Assembly: GCF_034720595.1 (NCBI RefSeq)
Contig: NZ_JAYESJ010000002.1
Location: 1-64,000 of the forward strand
DNA length: 64,000 bases
From: Rhizobium sp. CC-YZS058
GTDB lineage: Bacteria > Pseudomonadota > Alphaproteobacteria > Rhizobiales > Rhizobiaceae
Direction: 5' to 3'
Within the stretch, counting starts at the first letter, position 1. Each line of letters begins with the position of its first letter. Positions 29,232-36,844 of the stretch are shown here, piece after piece. Position numbers and translations under genes: made by a program. The notes below the pieces were generated by a model that searched no databases, was not told the DNA's origin, and saw only the letters and a list, made by a program, of their open reading frames with translations.

Positions 29232-29249
29232 CTATCTAATGTTAGATAG
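29232..29249. promoter_or_regulatory. TetR operator 1 (perfect 18-bp palindrome)
   Basis: CTATCTAA TG TTAGATAG, 14 bases before the repressor's start codon. The same half-sites recur at 29289-29308. Perfect symmetry, duplication and position make it the likely site for the TetR protein. Confidence 0.85.
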
Positions 29250-29288
29250 GGCTTGCAATTTCGAAAATCAATCCTTAGATCATCGCCA

Positions 29289-29308
29289 TCTATCTAACGT
29301 TAGATAGA
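29289..29308. promoter_or_regulatory. TetR operator 2 (perfect 20-bp palindrome)
   Basis: Half-sites TCTATCTAAC and GTTAGATAGA abut exactly, 18 bases before the oxidoreductase start and so around its ribosome site and promoter. The two operators are about 58 bases apart, centre to centre. Confidence 0.87.
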
Positions 29309-29325
29309 CAAACAGGAGATAGACA

Positions 29326-30093
29326 ATGCGTTTTGAAGGTAAGGTAGTTGCGATCACCGGCGGTGGCTCTGGCATCGGCAAGGAAGCTGCAGCACGGTTC
29401 ATCGCGGAAGGCGCCAAGGTCGCGATCAACGGACGTGATCTGGCAAAGCTTGAGGCCGCCGCAAAGGACATCGATCCGAGTGGCCAGAACGTGGTCGTGT
29501 CCGCAGGAGACATCGCGAAGCCGGAAACCGGCGCCGCCCTCGTCGAAGCGGCCGTCTCGACGTTCGGCAAGCTCGACGTTCTCGTGAACAATGCAGGCGT
29601 CTTCAATCCGAAGCCGTTCATCGAACTGACCGAAGCCGACTACGACTGGTATCTGGACACGATCCTGAAGGGCAAGTTCTTCACGGCGCAGGCTGCCGCC
29701 AAGGCGATGAAGGACACCGGCGGCGCGATCGTCCAGACCGGGTCCATGTGGGCCATCCAGGCAATCGGTGCGACGCCATCGGCAGCTTATTCCGCGGCAA
29801 ACGCCGGCGTCCATGCCATGGTCCGCAACCTCGCGATCGAGCTCGCGCCTTATAACATCCGCATCAACGCGGTCGCACCGGCCGTCGTCGAGACACCGGT
29901 CTACAACACCTTCCTCTCCGACGACCAGGTCAAGGAAGTCCTCCCCACCTTCAATGCTTTCCATCCGCTCGGCCGCAACGGTCAGCCCCGTGACGTCGCC
30001 GAGACCATTCTGTTCCTCGCCTCCGAGCAGGCATCCTGGATCACCGGCACGGTCCTTCCGGTCGACGGCGGCGTAACAGCCGGCCGCCAGTAA
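29326..30093 (+). CDS. Short-chain dehydrogenase lacking the catalytic lysine
   Basis: 255 residues. Motifs TGGGSGIG and NNAG are intact. The active site reads SMW for serine and AAYSAANAGVHAM for the tyrosine region: the YxxxK lysine is replaced by asparagine. The lysine normally lowers the tyrosine pKa and holds the cofactor ribose, so activity may be weak or altered. It is controlled by the TetR operators upstream and co-transcribed with the AhpD-like gene. Confidence 0.88.
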   Translation: MRFEGKVVAITGGGSGIGKEAAARFIAEGAKVAINGRDLAKLEAAAKDIDPSGQNVVVSAGDIAKPETGAALVEAAVSTFGKLDVLVNNAGVFNPKPFIELTEADYDWYLDTILKGKFFTAQAAAKAMKDTGGAIVQTGSMWAIQAIGATPSAAYSAANAGVHAMVRNLAIELAPYNIRINAVAPAVVETPVYNTFLSDDQVKEVLPTFNAFHPLGRNGQPRDVAETILFLASEQASWITGTVLPVDGGVTAGRQ

Positions 30094-30102
30094 GGAGACG
30101 AG

Positions 30103-30456
30103 ATGATGAGCAACATGCAGGATTGGAACGCCTATCGCGATACCCTGATCGGCCGTGTCGGCGACTTCGCCAAGCTCAGCCCGGATGTGCTGCGTGGCTT
30201 GAACACGATCGAGGGCAGCGGCAATAAGACCGGCAAGCTTGAACCGAAGATGCACGAGATCATCGCTCTTGCTGTCGCGGTGACTACGCGCTGCGACGGA
30301 TGCATCGCGGTCCACGCCAAGAAGGCCATCGAACTCGGAGCGACGGAAGGTGAGATCGCCGAAGCGCTCGGCGTCGCTATCGCCTTGAACGCAGGCGCAG
30401 CGTTGACCTACTCGGCCCGCGTCTTCGATGCGATCGCGTCTCTGCCAAAAGAATAG
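30103..30456 (+). CDS. Carboxymuconolactone decarboxylase/AhpD-like protein
   Basis: 117 residues with the redox motif TRCDGCIAVHAKKA (CxxC plus His), as in AhpD-type alkylhydroperoxidase proteins. The rest (IAEALGVAIALNAGAALTYS) fits the all-helical fold. Such proteins act against peroxides or in redox relays. It follows the TetR-controlled oxidoreductase by 9 bases, so this two-gene operon may answer an electrophile or oxidant. Confidence 0.9.
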   Translation: MMSNMQDWNAYRDTLIGRVGDFAKLSPDVLRGLNTIEGSGNKTGKLEPKMHEIIALAVAVTTRCDGCIAVHAKKAIELGATEGEIAEALGVAIALNAGAALTYSARVFDAIASLPKE

Positions 30457-30463
30457 CGCGTCT

Positions 30464-30494
30464 GACGACGGGCGTGCAGCCCACGCCCGTCGTC
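30464..30494. terminator. Bidirectional terminator between convergent operons
   Basis: GACGACGGGCGTG (30464-30476) pairs perfectly with CACGCCCGTCGTC (30482-30494). It lies between the convergent AhpD-like and aconitase genes. A short T-rich tail follows on the plus strand. Confidence 0.8.
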
Positions 30495-30495
30495 T

Positions 30496-33093
30496 TCAAA
30501 AGCCTGCGGACAGCTTCTGGCGCAAAATCATCGGCAGGATCCCTCCGGCGCGCAGGATCGAGACTTCCGCGGCCGTCTCAATGGCCGCAACGGTCTCAAC
30601 CTCCATTTTCTCACCTGCCCGGCTGATCTCGATCAAAACCCTGCAACGGGGCGAGATTGCATCCGATGGGGCATGAACGATGACCGTGTCGCCCGGTTTC
30701 AGATCAATCTGCAACGAGGTGAGGTTCTCCGGCAGCTTCAGTGGCAGGACACCCATGCCGATCAGGTTCCAGCGATGAATTCGCTCGAAGCTTGAGGCAA
30801 TGACAGCGCGAACGCCAAGCAATGCGACACCTTTGGCAGCCCAGTCTCTCGACGACCCCATGCCATAGCGTTCACCGGCAATGATGACCACCGGGATCCC
30901 CTCGGCACGATAGCTCTCCGCCGCGTCCCAGAGCGCCATCGTCTTTTGCGAGGGCGCATGGATTGTCGAGCCGGGAGCCAGATTTTCGCCGAGGCGATTG
31001 CGGACGTTCTTGTTGGTGAACAGCCCGCGGATCATCGCCTCCCAGTTTCCCCTGCGGGAAGAAAAGACGTTCAGGTCATCCGGGTTCTCGCCACGCTCGA
31101 TCAGATAGCGGCCTGCATCTCCGCTCGCCGCGATCGCGCCCGCCGGCGAAATATGGTCCGTCGTTATGTCGTCACCGAGCACCAACATCGGCTGGGCTTC
31201 ATAGACGCCAAGCCTTGAGCCTTCGCCAATATTGGCAAAGGGAGGCCTTCGAATATAGGTGGAGGCCTCATGCCAGGGAAACAGGGTTGTCGTCGGCGCC
31301 GGCAAATCAGCCCATTGCGCACTGTCTTCGGCCGCCTGAAACGCGGGCTCGAAGTCTGTCGGACTGGTCGCCAGAGCAAGCGCATCATCGATCTCGGCGC
31401 CCGATGGCCAGACATCGGACAGTCGAACCGGTCGACCGTCTGGGCTTACTCCGATGGGATCACTCAAAATGTCGATGTCGACCGTGCCGGCGATCGCGAA
31501 CGCCACCACGACAGGCGGAGAGCCAAGAAACCCCGCCTCGAGTTGCGGATGCACACGACCCGGGAAATTCCGGTTGCCGGAAAGGACGGCAACCGGGAGG
31601 ACATTGCGCTCCCGCATGGCTTGCGAGACAGATGGTGTCAGTGCGCCGGAGTTGCCGATACAGGTGGTGCAGCCGTATCCAACGATACCGAAACCCATCG
31701 TTTCGAGATCGTCGAGGAGGCCCGCGCGTCGCAGATATCGTTCCGCGGTCGGCGAACCCGGCGCAAGCGACGTCTTGACCCAGTCCGCCGACCGAAGACC
31801 AAGGGCAGCGGCTTTGCGTGCCACCAATCCGGCGGCGAGCAGCAATCTTGGGTCGGAGGTATTGGTGCAGCTGGTAATTGCCGCGATTGCGACGGCGCCG
31901 TCATTGGGTTGGTCGGGAACGAAGTCAGCGCTTTTACTCTTGTGCATGCCGGCAATCGCCGCCCGCGTACCGGACAGGGAAATCCGGTCCTGCGGCCGCT
32001 GTGGGCCGGCCAGGCTCGGCTCGACGCTGCCAAGATCAAGCTCCACGACGGACGTGAATCTGGGGTTGGCATCGGGATCGAACCACAGGCCGACGCGCTT
32101 TGCGTAGTCTTCGACAAAACGACAGTGATCACGACTGCGGCCGGTCCTGGCTAGATAGTCCACCGCGTGAGCGTTTATCGGGAAGAAACCGGTATTGGCG
32201 CCGAACTCGGGGGTCATATTGGCAACGACGGCGCGGTCGCCGGCGCTCAGGCTACCAACGCCGGGACCGAAGAATTCGACGAACCTGTCCTGCAGGTCGA
32301 TCTTGCGCAGGAGGTGCGTCACGACAAGCGCGAGATCTGTTGCCAGCACCCCTTCCCGCAGTGCCCCGGTCAGTTTGACACCGACGACCTCGGGGATCCT
32401 TAGACTGACAGGCATGCCAAAGAACACGCTTTCGGCCTCAAGACCCCCGACACCCCATGCGAGCACGCCAATGCCATTGATCATCGGCGTGTGACTGTCG
32501 GTTCCGATCAGCGTATCGGGGGCCGCCCACCGCGTCCCATCCCGATCGATGGTTGCCACGATCGTCGCCAGTCGCTCCAGGTTGAGCGTGTGCATGATCC
32601 CGGTCCCCGGCGGGTGGACCCGGAAACCTGTGAGCGTGTTGGTCGCCCATTTCATGAAACTATAGCGCTCGGCATTGCGCTTGTATTCGCGCGCCATATT
32701 GCGTGAGAACGCTATGTCGCTGGCAAAATCATCGACCGCTACCGAATGGTCGGTCGAGACATCCACAGGCACCACAGGATTGAGTGTCGCGGGGTCCCCG
32801 CCCGCTTCCGCCAGCGCGGCGCGCATTCCCGCAATGTCGACCAATGCCGGCCCGCAGGTGGTGTCATGCATCAGAATGCGGTTTGGAAGAAACGAGATCT
32901 CGACATCGCTCGTCCCGGATGCGAGCCAGGCGATCATCGCGTCTTTCGATCGACCAGCGTCAGCGTCGCCAACCCGCAGGATGTTTTCCATCAGAATCCG
33001 ATGGATGTGCGGCATGCGCTTGAGGTCGTCGCCGATCTCCTCTGGTAGATCGACGATACGGTAGGCCGCACCATTGAATTCGAACGTTGTCAG
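30496..33093 (-). CDS. Aconitase (AcnA/AcnD type)
   Basis: About 865 residues. Iron-sulfur ligands are visible in AITSCTNTSDPRLL and GYGCTTCIGNSG; substrate and active-site segments include VDVSTDHSVAVD, IGTDSHTPMINGIGVLAWGVGG and the C-terminal GERYGMGSSRDWAAKG. The first ATG (33015) would cut conserved N-terminal sequence. The frame is open upstream to MTTFEFNGAAYRIVDLPEEI if a CTG at 33093 is the start, with GGAGG five bases before it; no in-frame ATG, GTG or TTG is there. It ends the catabolic operon, 26 bases after the aldolase-like gene. It probably isomerises a tricarboxylate, citrate or an analogue. Confidence 0.92.
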   Translation of the reverse strand: MTTFEFNGAAYRIVDLPEEIGDDLKRMPHIHRILMENILRVGDADAGRSKDAMIAWLASGTSDVEISFLPNRILMHDTTCGPALVDIAGMRAALAEAGGDPATLNPVVPVDVSTDHSVAVDDFASDIAFSRNMAREYKRNAERYSFMKWATNTLTGFRVHPPGTGIMHTLNLERLATIVATIDRDGTRWAAPDTLIGTDSHTPMINGIGVLAWGVGGLEAESVFFGMPVSLRIPEVVGVKLTGALREGVLATDLALVVTHLLRKIDLQDRFVEFFGPGVGSLSAGDRAVVANMTPEFGANTGFFPINAHAVDYLARTGRSRDHCRFVEDYAKRVGLWFDPDANPRFTSVVELDLGSVEPSLAGPQRPQDRISLSGTRAAIAGMHKSKSADFVPDQPNDGAVAIAAITSCTNTSDPRLLLAAGLVARKAAALGLRSADWVKTSLAPGSPTAERYLRRAGLLDDLETMGFGIVGYGCTTCIGNSGALTPSVSQAMRERNVLPVAVLSGNRNFPGRVHPQLEAGFLGSPPVVVAFAIAGTVDIDILSDPIGVSPDGRPVRLSDVWPSGAEIDDALALATSPTDFEPAFQAAEDSAQWADLPAPTTTLFPWHEASTYIRRPPFANIGEGSRLGVYEAQPMLVLGDDITTDHISPAGAIAASGDAGRYLIERGENPDDLNVFSSRRGNWEAMIRGLFTNKNVRNRLGENLAPGSTIHAPSQKTMALWDAAESYRAEGIPVVIIAGERYGMGSSRDWAAKGVALLGVRAVIASSFERIHRWNLIGMGVLPLKLPENLTSLQIDLKPGDTVIVHAPSDAISPRCRVLIEISRAGEKMEVETVAAIETAAEVSILRAGGILPMILRQKLSAGF

Positions 33094-33119
33094 ACTATCC
33101 TCCCGATCCGAGCAAGGCC

Positions 33120-33758
33120 TTAGCCGCCACCGAACAACGCGCGAAGCTCGTTGACGTTGTCTTGCGAGAGCATGCGGGTTGGCGCGCCACGCAAAGTGAC
33201 CAGCAACTTCGCCGTCTCTTCCAGTTCCTCGGAGGCATAAACCGCGGAATGGATGTCCTTGCCTGTCACGACTGGCCCGTGATTGGCCAGAAGTACGGCG
33301 GCATAGCGGCCTTCAAGCGCCCGGATGAGATCGCCCGCGCGCGGATCGCCAGGCGCGACATAGGGCACGAGTTTGACTTGCCCGACCCGCATGACGACGT
33401 AGGGTGTCAGCGGCGGTACGCAGTCGTCAGGGTCGACATCCGTCATGCAAGAGAGCGCGGTTGCGAAGGTCGAGTGGAGATGGACAACGGCTCCGGCTTG
33501 CTTGCGTGTGTCATAAAAGGCCTTGTGGAGGAAGATCTCTTTGGATGGCTTATCGCCCGAAAGATGGCGTCCGTCCGTGCTGATCTTGCTGATGCGCGCC
33601 GGGTCGAGAAACCCCAGGCATGAGTTTGTCGGCGTCATCAGGATGCCATCTTCGACGGCCGCACTGATATTGCCGGCCGAGCCAACGGAAAATCCGCGCT
33701 CGAACAGCGACCGCGACAGCCGCACGATATCGTCGCGGACCTTGTTCTCATTGTCCAT
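33120..33758 (-). CDS. otnC: Class II aldolase, OtnC-like (3-oxo-tetronate 4-P decarboxylase)
   Basis: 212 residues. The zinc ligands of class II aldolase/adducin proteins are seen in VVHLHSTFATAL, and the later HG in LLANHGPVVTG; the N-terminus has GNISA for phosphate contact. In known acid-sugar pathways OtnC decarboxylates the phosphorylated 3-oxo acid made by OtnK, giving dihydroxyacetone phosphate. Pairing with the kinase gene, which it overlaps by 11 bases, supports this over fuculose-phosphate aldolase. The specific substrate is inferred. Confidence 0.8.
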   Translation of the reverse strand: MDNENKVRDDIVRLSRSLFERGFSVGSAGNISAAVEDGILMTPTNSCLGFLDPARISKISTDGRHLSGDKPSKEIFLHKAFYDTRKQAGAVVHLHSTFATALSCMTDVDPDDCVPPLTPYVVMRVGQVKLVPYVAPGDPRAGDLIRALEGRYAAVLLANHGPVVTGKDIHSAVYASEELEETAKLLVTLRGAPTRMLSQDNVNELRALFGGG

Positions 33759-35016
33759 GCGCTGTCATCCTCTGCAAAGCCTTGGTGAAGAAATCGGGCG
33801 CGCCGAAATTACCGGATTTCAGGGCAAGAGCCACCGGCCGATCGCCTTGGGAGACGAGGACCGGAACACCCGGATCGATTTCCTGCCCGATCGAGAGGGC
33901 CCCGAGATCAAGCGCCGAGACCACGGCGCCCGACGTCTCGCCGCCGGCAACGACAAGGCGCGTGACGCCTTCCGCGACAAGACGCTTTGCCGTGTCTGCA
34001 AACAGTCGATCGAGCTTGTCGGCGACCGCCTCGCGACCATACTGGGCCTGTGACTGCCGGACGCCGTCGGGGGTGGAGGAGGAATAGGCCAAGGGCGCCC
34101 TGCCCCTGTTGCGCAGCATGAAAGCGACGATCGTTTCTGCCGTCGTTTCGCCTGCCATCACCCGGTCGACATCGATCTCAAGGGTTGGATGTTCCGCCTT
34201 GTGACTATCGATCTGGCCTCTGGTTGCGCCCGAGCAACTGCCGGCAAGGATCGCCTCTGGGCCGGCCAGACCGACAGCCTGGGCAGCGGCGCCGGACGCG
34301 AGGCCGCGCCGGATGAAATTGCGTGGCAGACCGATCGCGATGCCCGAGCCTCCGGTCAGCAGCCGATCACCGGCCGCCGCGGTTCCGATCGCGATCAGGT
34401 CTTCATCTGAGATTGCGTCGACGACGACCAGACCGTCGGTGGCAGCATCGAGTGCCGCGCGGATTGCACGCTCACCTTGTCCGACGACGCTGTGCTTGAT
34501 AGCGCCGACGGCGCCGTTCGTCTGATATCCGAGCCAACGCCGGATATCGGGATCGCTCATCGGCGTCAGCGGATGATTTTGCATGCCGGATTCGCTTAAG
34601 AGCTGATCCTGTACGAAAAGATGCCCCATATAGATTGTCCGGCCCGCACCGGGAAACGCCGGGCATACGACAACACCCTTGACGCCGAGCCGCTCTGCAA
34701 GCGCTTCTGCGACGGGACCGATATTGCCCTCGCGGGTCGAATCGAACGTCGAGCAGTATTTGAAGACGATCTGCTGGCAGCCCTGCTTAAGAAGCCATTC
34801 GAGCGCCAGGAGCGATTGTCGTACCGCTTCAGCCGGCGCGATCGAGCGGGTCTTCAGGGAAATCACGCCGGCTTCGATGCCGGCTGGCGCCGGATCGCCT
34901 GGAACACCCAGAAACTGCGCCGTTCTCAGCCCGCCTTCCGGCGCAATACCCTTGGCGATCGTATTGGCGATGTCGCTCGCCCCGGTAAAATCGTCTGCGA
35001 TCACGCCCAGAAGCAT
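33748..35016 (-). CDS. otnK: Four-carbon acid-sugar kinase (OtnK/DUF1537)
   Basis: 422 residues, normal for the family. The N-terminal substrate domain starts MLLGVIADDFTGASDIANTI, and the C-terminal nucleotide domain has VVAGGETSGAVVSAL. Family members phosphorylate 3-oxo-tetronates or similar four-carbon acids using ATP. It is cotranscribed with the racemase-like gene upstream and OtnC downstream. No LtnD-type dehydrogenase is present here; one of the two isocitrate-type dehydrogenases may make the keto acid instead (inference). Confidence 0.85.
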   Translation of the reverse strand: MLLGVIADDFTGASDIANTIAKGIAPEGGLRTAQFLGVPGDPAPAGIEAGVISLKTRSIAPAEAVRQSLLALEWLLKQGCQQIVFKYCSTFDSTREGNIGPVAEALAERLGVKGVVVCPAFPGAGRTIYMGHLFVQDQLLSESGMQNHPLTPMSDPDIRRWLGYQTNGAVGAIKHSVVGQGERAIRAALDAATDGLVVVDAISDEDLIAIGTAAAGDRLLTGGSGIAIGLPRNFIRRGLASGAAAQAVGLAGPEAILAGSCSGATRGQIDSHKAEHPTLEIDVDRVMAGETTAETIVAFMLRNRGRAPLAYSSSTPDGVRQSQAQYGREAVADKLDRLFADTAKRLVAEGVTRLVVAGGETSGAVVSALDLGALSIGQEIDPGVPVLVSQGDRPVALALKSGNFGAPDFFTKALQRMTAHGQ

Positions 35017-35042
35017 GCTCGGTCCTCCCAGTCTTCGAATTG

Positions 35043-35702
35043 TCAGGCGAGCAGGTTGCGCAGTTTGGCAACCGCGGCGTCGGGACTGCTGAACACCGGT
35101 GTCGCGGTCACCGTGCGAACCCGCTCGATTGCGCGTGCGGTGGAAAAATGCGCCAGCATGATCGCGTCGTAGCCGGTCAGAGCGCTTGCTGCCTCCGAGA
35201 CCAGGCGATTGTGGGTTTCGATGTCGCCGTTGCGGACCGCGTCGATGGCACCATCGACCAGAAAACTCTCGATCGTGGCCGACGGGTTCTTTCGTGCCGC
35301 CTCCTCATGAAACTCGACCTCCATGCTGCCCTTGGCCGGCGGGAAGGTGTAGAGCATTGCGGTGCGGCCGCCCTGGCCGATCGCGGCCTCGAACATTGCC
35401 TCGTTCGGTTTCAGAACTGGCACCGGCAATTGGGCCGCAGCCGCCTCGATTGCCGATCCGAACGACGAGCAGGTAAAGAGGATCGCATCGCTGCGTGACT
35501 TGATTGCGTATTCGGCGAGCAACAGGATCCTCTGTGCAAGTTCATCGGTGATCGACGGCACGTCGGCGCGATCGGGCGAGAGACTGTCTTCGAGGATGTT
35601 GATCGTCTGTGCTTCAGGCCAGCCCTTTTCGAAGGACGCCTTGATGGGGTCGATGGCGATGGAGGTCGCGTGGATAAGCGCGATGCGCGGGGCGGTAGCC
35701 AT
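35043..35702 (-). CDS. Asp/Glu racemase-family protein
   Basis: 219 residues. The first catalytic cysteine is in LFTCSSFGSAIEAA. At the second site, where racemases have another Cys, the text is IMLAHFSTARAIE, with no cysteine. One-cysteine members include decarboxylase- or isomerase-like enzymes, so it may not be an amino-acid racemase. It may act on a malonate- or maleate-like intermediate of the island. Located between the transporter genes and the kinase gene. Confidence 0.8.
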   Translation of the reverse strand: MATAPRIALIHATSIAIDPIKASFEKGWPEAQTINILEDSLSPDRADVPSITDELAQRILLLAEYAIKSRSDAILFTCSSFGSAIEAAAAQLPVPVLKPNEAMFEAAIGQGGRTAMLYTFPPAKGSMEVEFHEEAARKNPSATIESFLVDGAIDAVRNGDIETHNRLVSEAASALTGYDAIMLAHFSTARAIERVRTVTATPVFSSPDAAVAKLRNLLA

Positions 35703-35729
35703 GGCAGGTCCTGTCGTATGTCAAATGTT

Positions 35730-35759
35730 GGCGGCCGCCCGGGAGGACAGGCGGCCGCC
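35730..35759 (-). promoter_or_regulatory. Intergenic hairpin between ATPase and racemase-like genes
   Basis: GGCGGCCGCC occurs at 35730-35739 and again at 35750-35759. The 10-mer is its own inverse complement, so the copies form a very stable stem. It has no T-run on the coding strand; it may stabilise or attenuate the polycistronic message. Confidence 0.5.
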
Positions 35760-35767
35760 TTTCGCCG

Positions 35768-36844
35768 TTACTTTTGCGCGCCGGAGAACACCCACACGCT
35801 TTCAGGCGGGATCTGCGCCCAGACTTTCCCGGAGGCCATCTGCTTGGTGCCGTGCGCCTTGGCGACGAAGTCACCGCGACGAAGGCGATATTCCCAGCGA
35901 TCGCCGAGATAGATGCTGTCGTCGAGATCCATCTCGATACCGTCGGCTGACGGTGTGTCGGTCACCTTGATCTGCTCGACGCGGATGACGGCGCGCGCAT
36001 CCTGTGCCTGGCCGAGGCCCGCCCCTTCCCGGACAGTTCCGTTCAACGACCAGCCCTGCCCGCCGATCACAGCAACCTTGCCGTCGATGGTCTGGACCTT
36101 GGCCTTGACGATGTTGTTGGCGCCAAGGAAGTCGGCCGAATAGAAGCTGTTCGGGTTGGAGTAGATCTCCTGCGGTCCGCCTTGCTGGACGATGCGACCG
36201 TCCTGCAGCAGGAGAATATTGTCGGCCGCCGCCAGCGCCTCACTCTGGTCATGCGTGACGAGAATGGCGCAGATTTCCAGATCCAGGATCAGCTTGCGGA
36301 TCCAGTAGCGAGCCTCTTCGCGAAGCTTCGCGTCAAGGTTCGACAAGGGTTCATCGAGGAGGAGAACGCGGGGCTCGTAGACCAGCGCACGGCAGATGGC
36401 GACGCGCTGCTGCTGGCCGCCGGAAAGCTGGGAGGGAAAGCGGTCGGCAAGATGACCAAGGCCCATCCGGTCGAGGATTGCCTGGACCCGCTTGCCGATA
36501 TCGGCTGCGTCGACACCACGCAGCTTCAGCCCGTAGCCGACGTTTTCCTTGACGGTCCGGTGCGGCCAGAGCGCGTAGCTCTGAAACACCAGGCCGATAT
36601 TGCGCTGTTCGGGCGGCAGCGCGAGCTTCTTTTCGCCATCGAGTACGGTCTTGCCGCCGATGACGATCGTGCCGATTTCGGGCTGTTCGAGACCCGCGAT
36701 GCAACGCAGCAAGGTTGTCTTGCCGCTACCGGACGCGCCAAGCAGGGCGACGATGCTTCCCTTGTGCGCGGTAAACGAGGCGCCCTTGAGGATCTGCAGG
36801 CCACCGAGCCATTTCTGGACATTATTGACAACAAGTTCAGTCAT
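35768..36844 (-). CDS. ABC transporter ATPase (FbpC/AfuC-like)
   Basis: 358 residues from 36844; upstream codons in the open frame are not conserved-looking. Walker A is GASGSGKTT, the signature is LSGGQQQR, Walker B is VLLLDEPLSNLDAKLRE and the switch is VTHDQ. The C-terminal 120 residues form the TOBE-like regulatory domain of iron/polyamine-type importers. It overlaps the permease gene by 8 bases. It drives import by the adjacent permease and binding protein. Confidence 0.93.
   Translation of the reverse strand: MTELVVNNVQKWLGGLQILKGASFTAHKGSIVALLGASGSGKTTLLRCIAGLEQPEIGTIVIGGKTVLDGEKKLALPPEQRNIGLVFQSYALWPHRTVKENVGYGLKLRGVDAADIGKRVQAILDRMGLGHLADRFPSQLSGGQQQRVAICRALVYEPRVLLLDEPLSNLDAKLREEARYWIRKLILDLEICAILVTHDQSEALAAADNILLLQDGRIVQQGGPQEIYSNPNSFYSADFLGANNIVKAKVQTIDGKVAVIGGQGWSLNGTVREGAGLGQAQDARAVIRVEQIKVTDTPSADGIEMDLDDSIYLGDRWEYRLRRGDFVAKAHGTKQMASGKVWAQIPPESVWVFSGAQK

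Noticed and set aside
33087..34311. Long plus-strand frames across the kinase, aldolase and aconitase genes
   Set aside because: They are antisense to well-conserved genes, and their text is rich in Arg, Asp and His without any family pattern. High GC explains the open frames.
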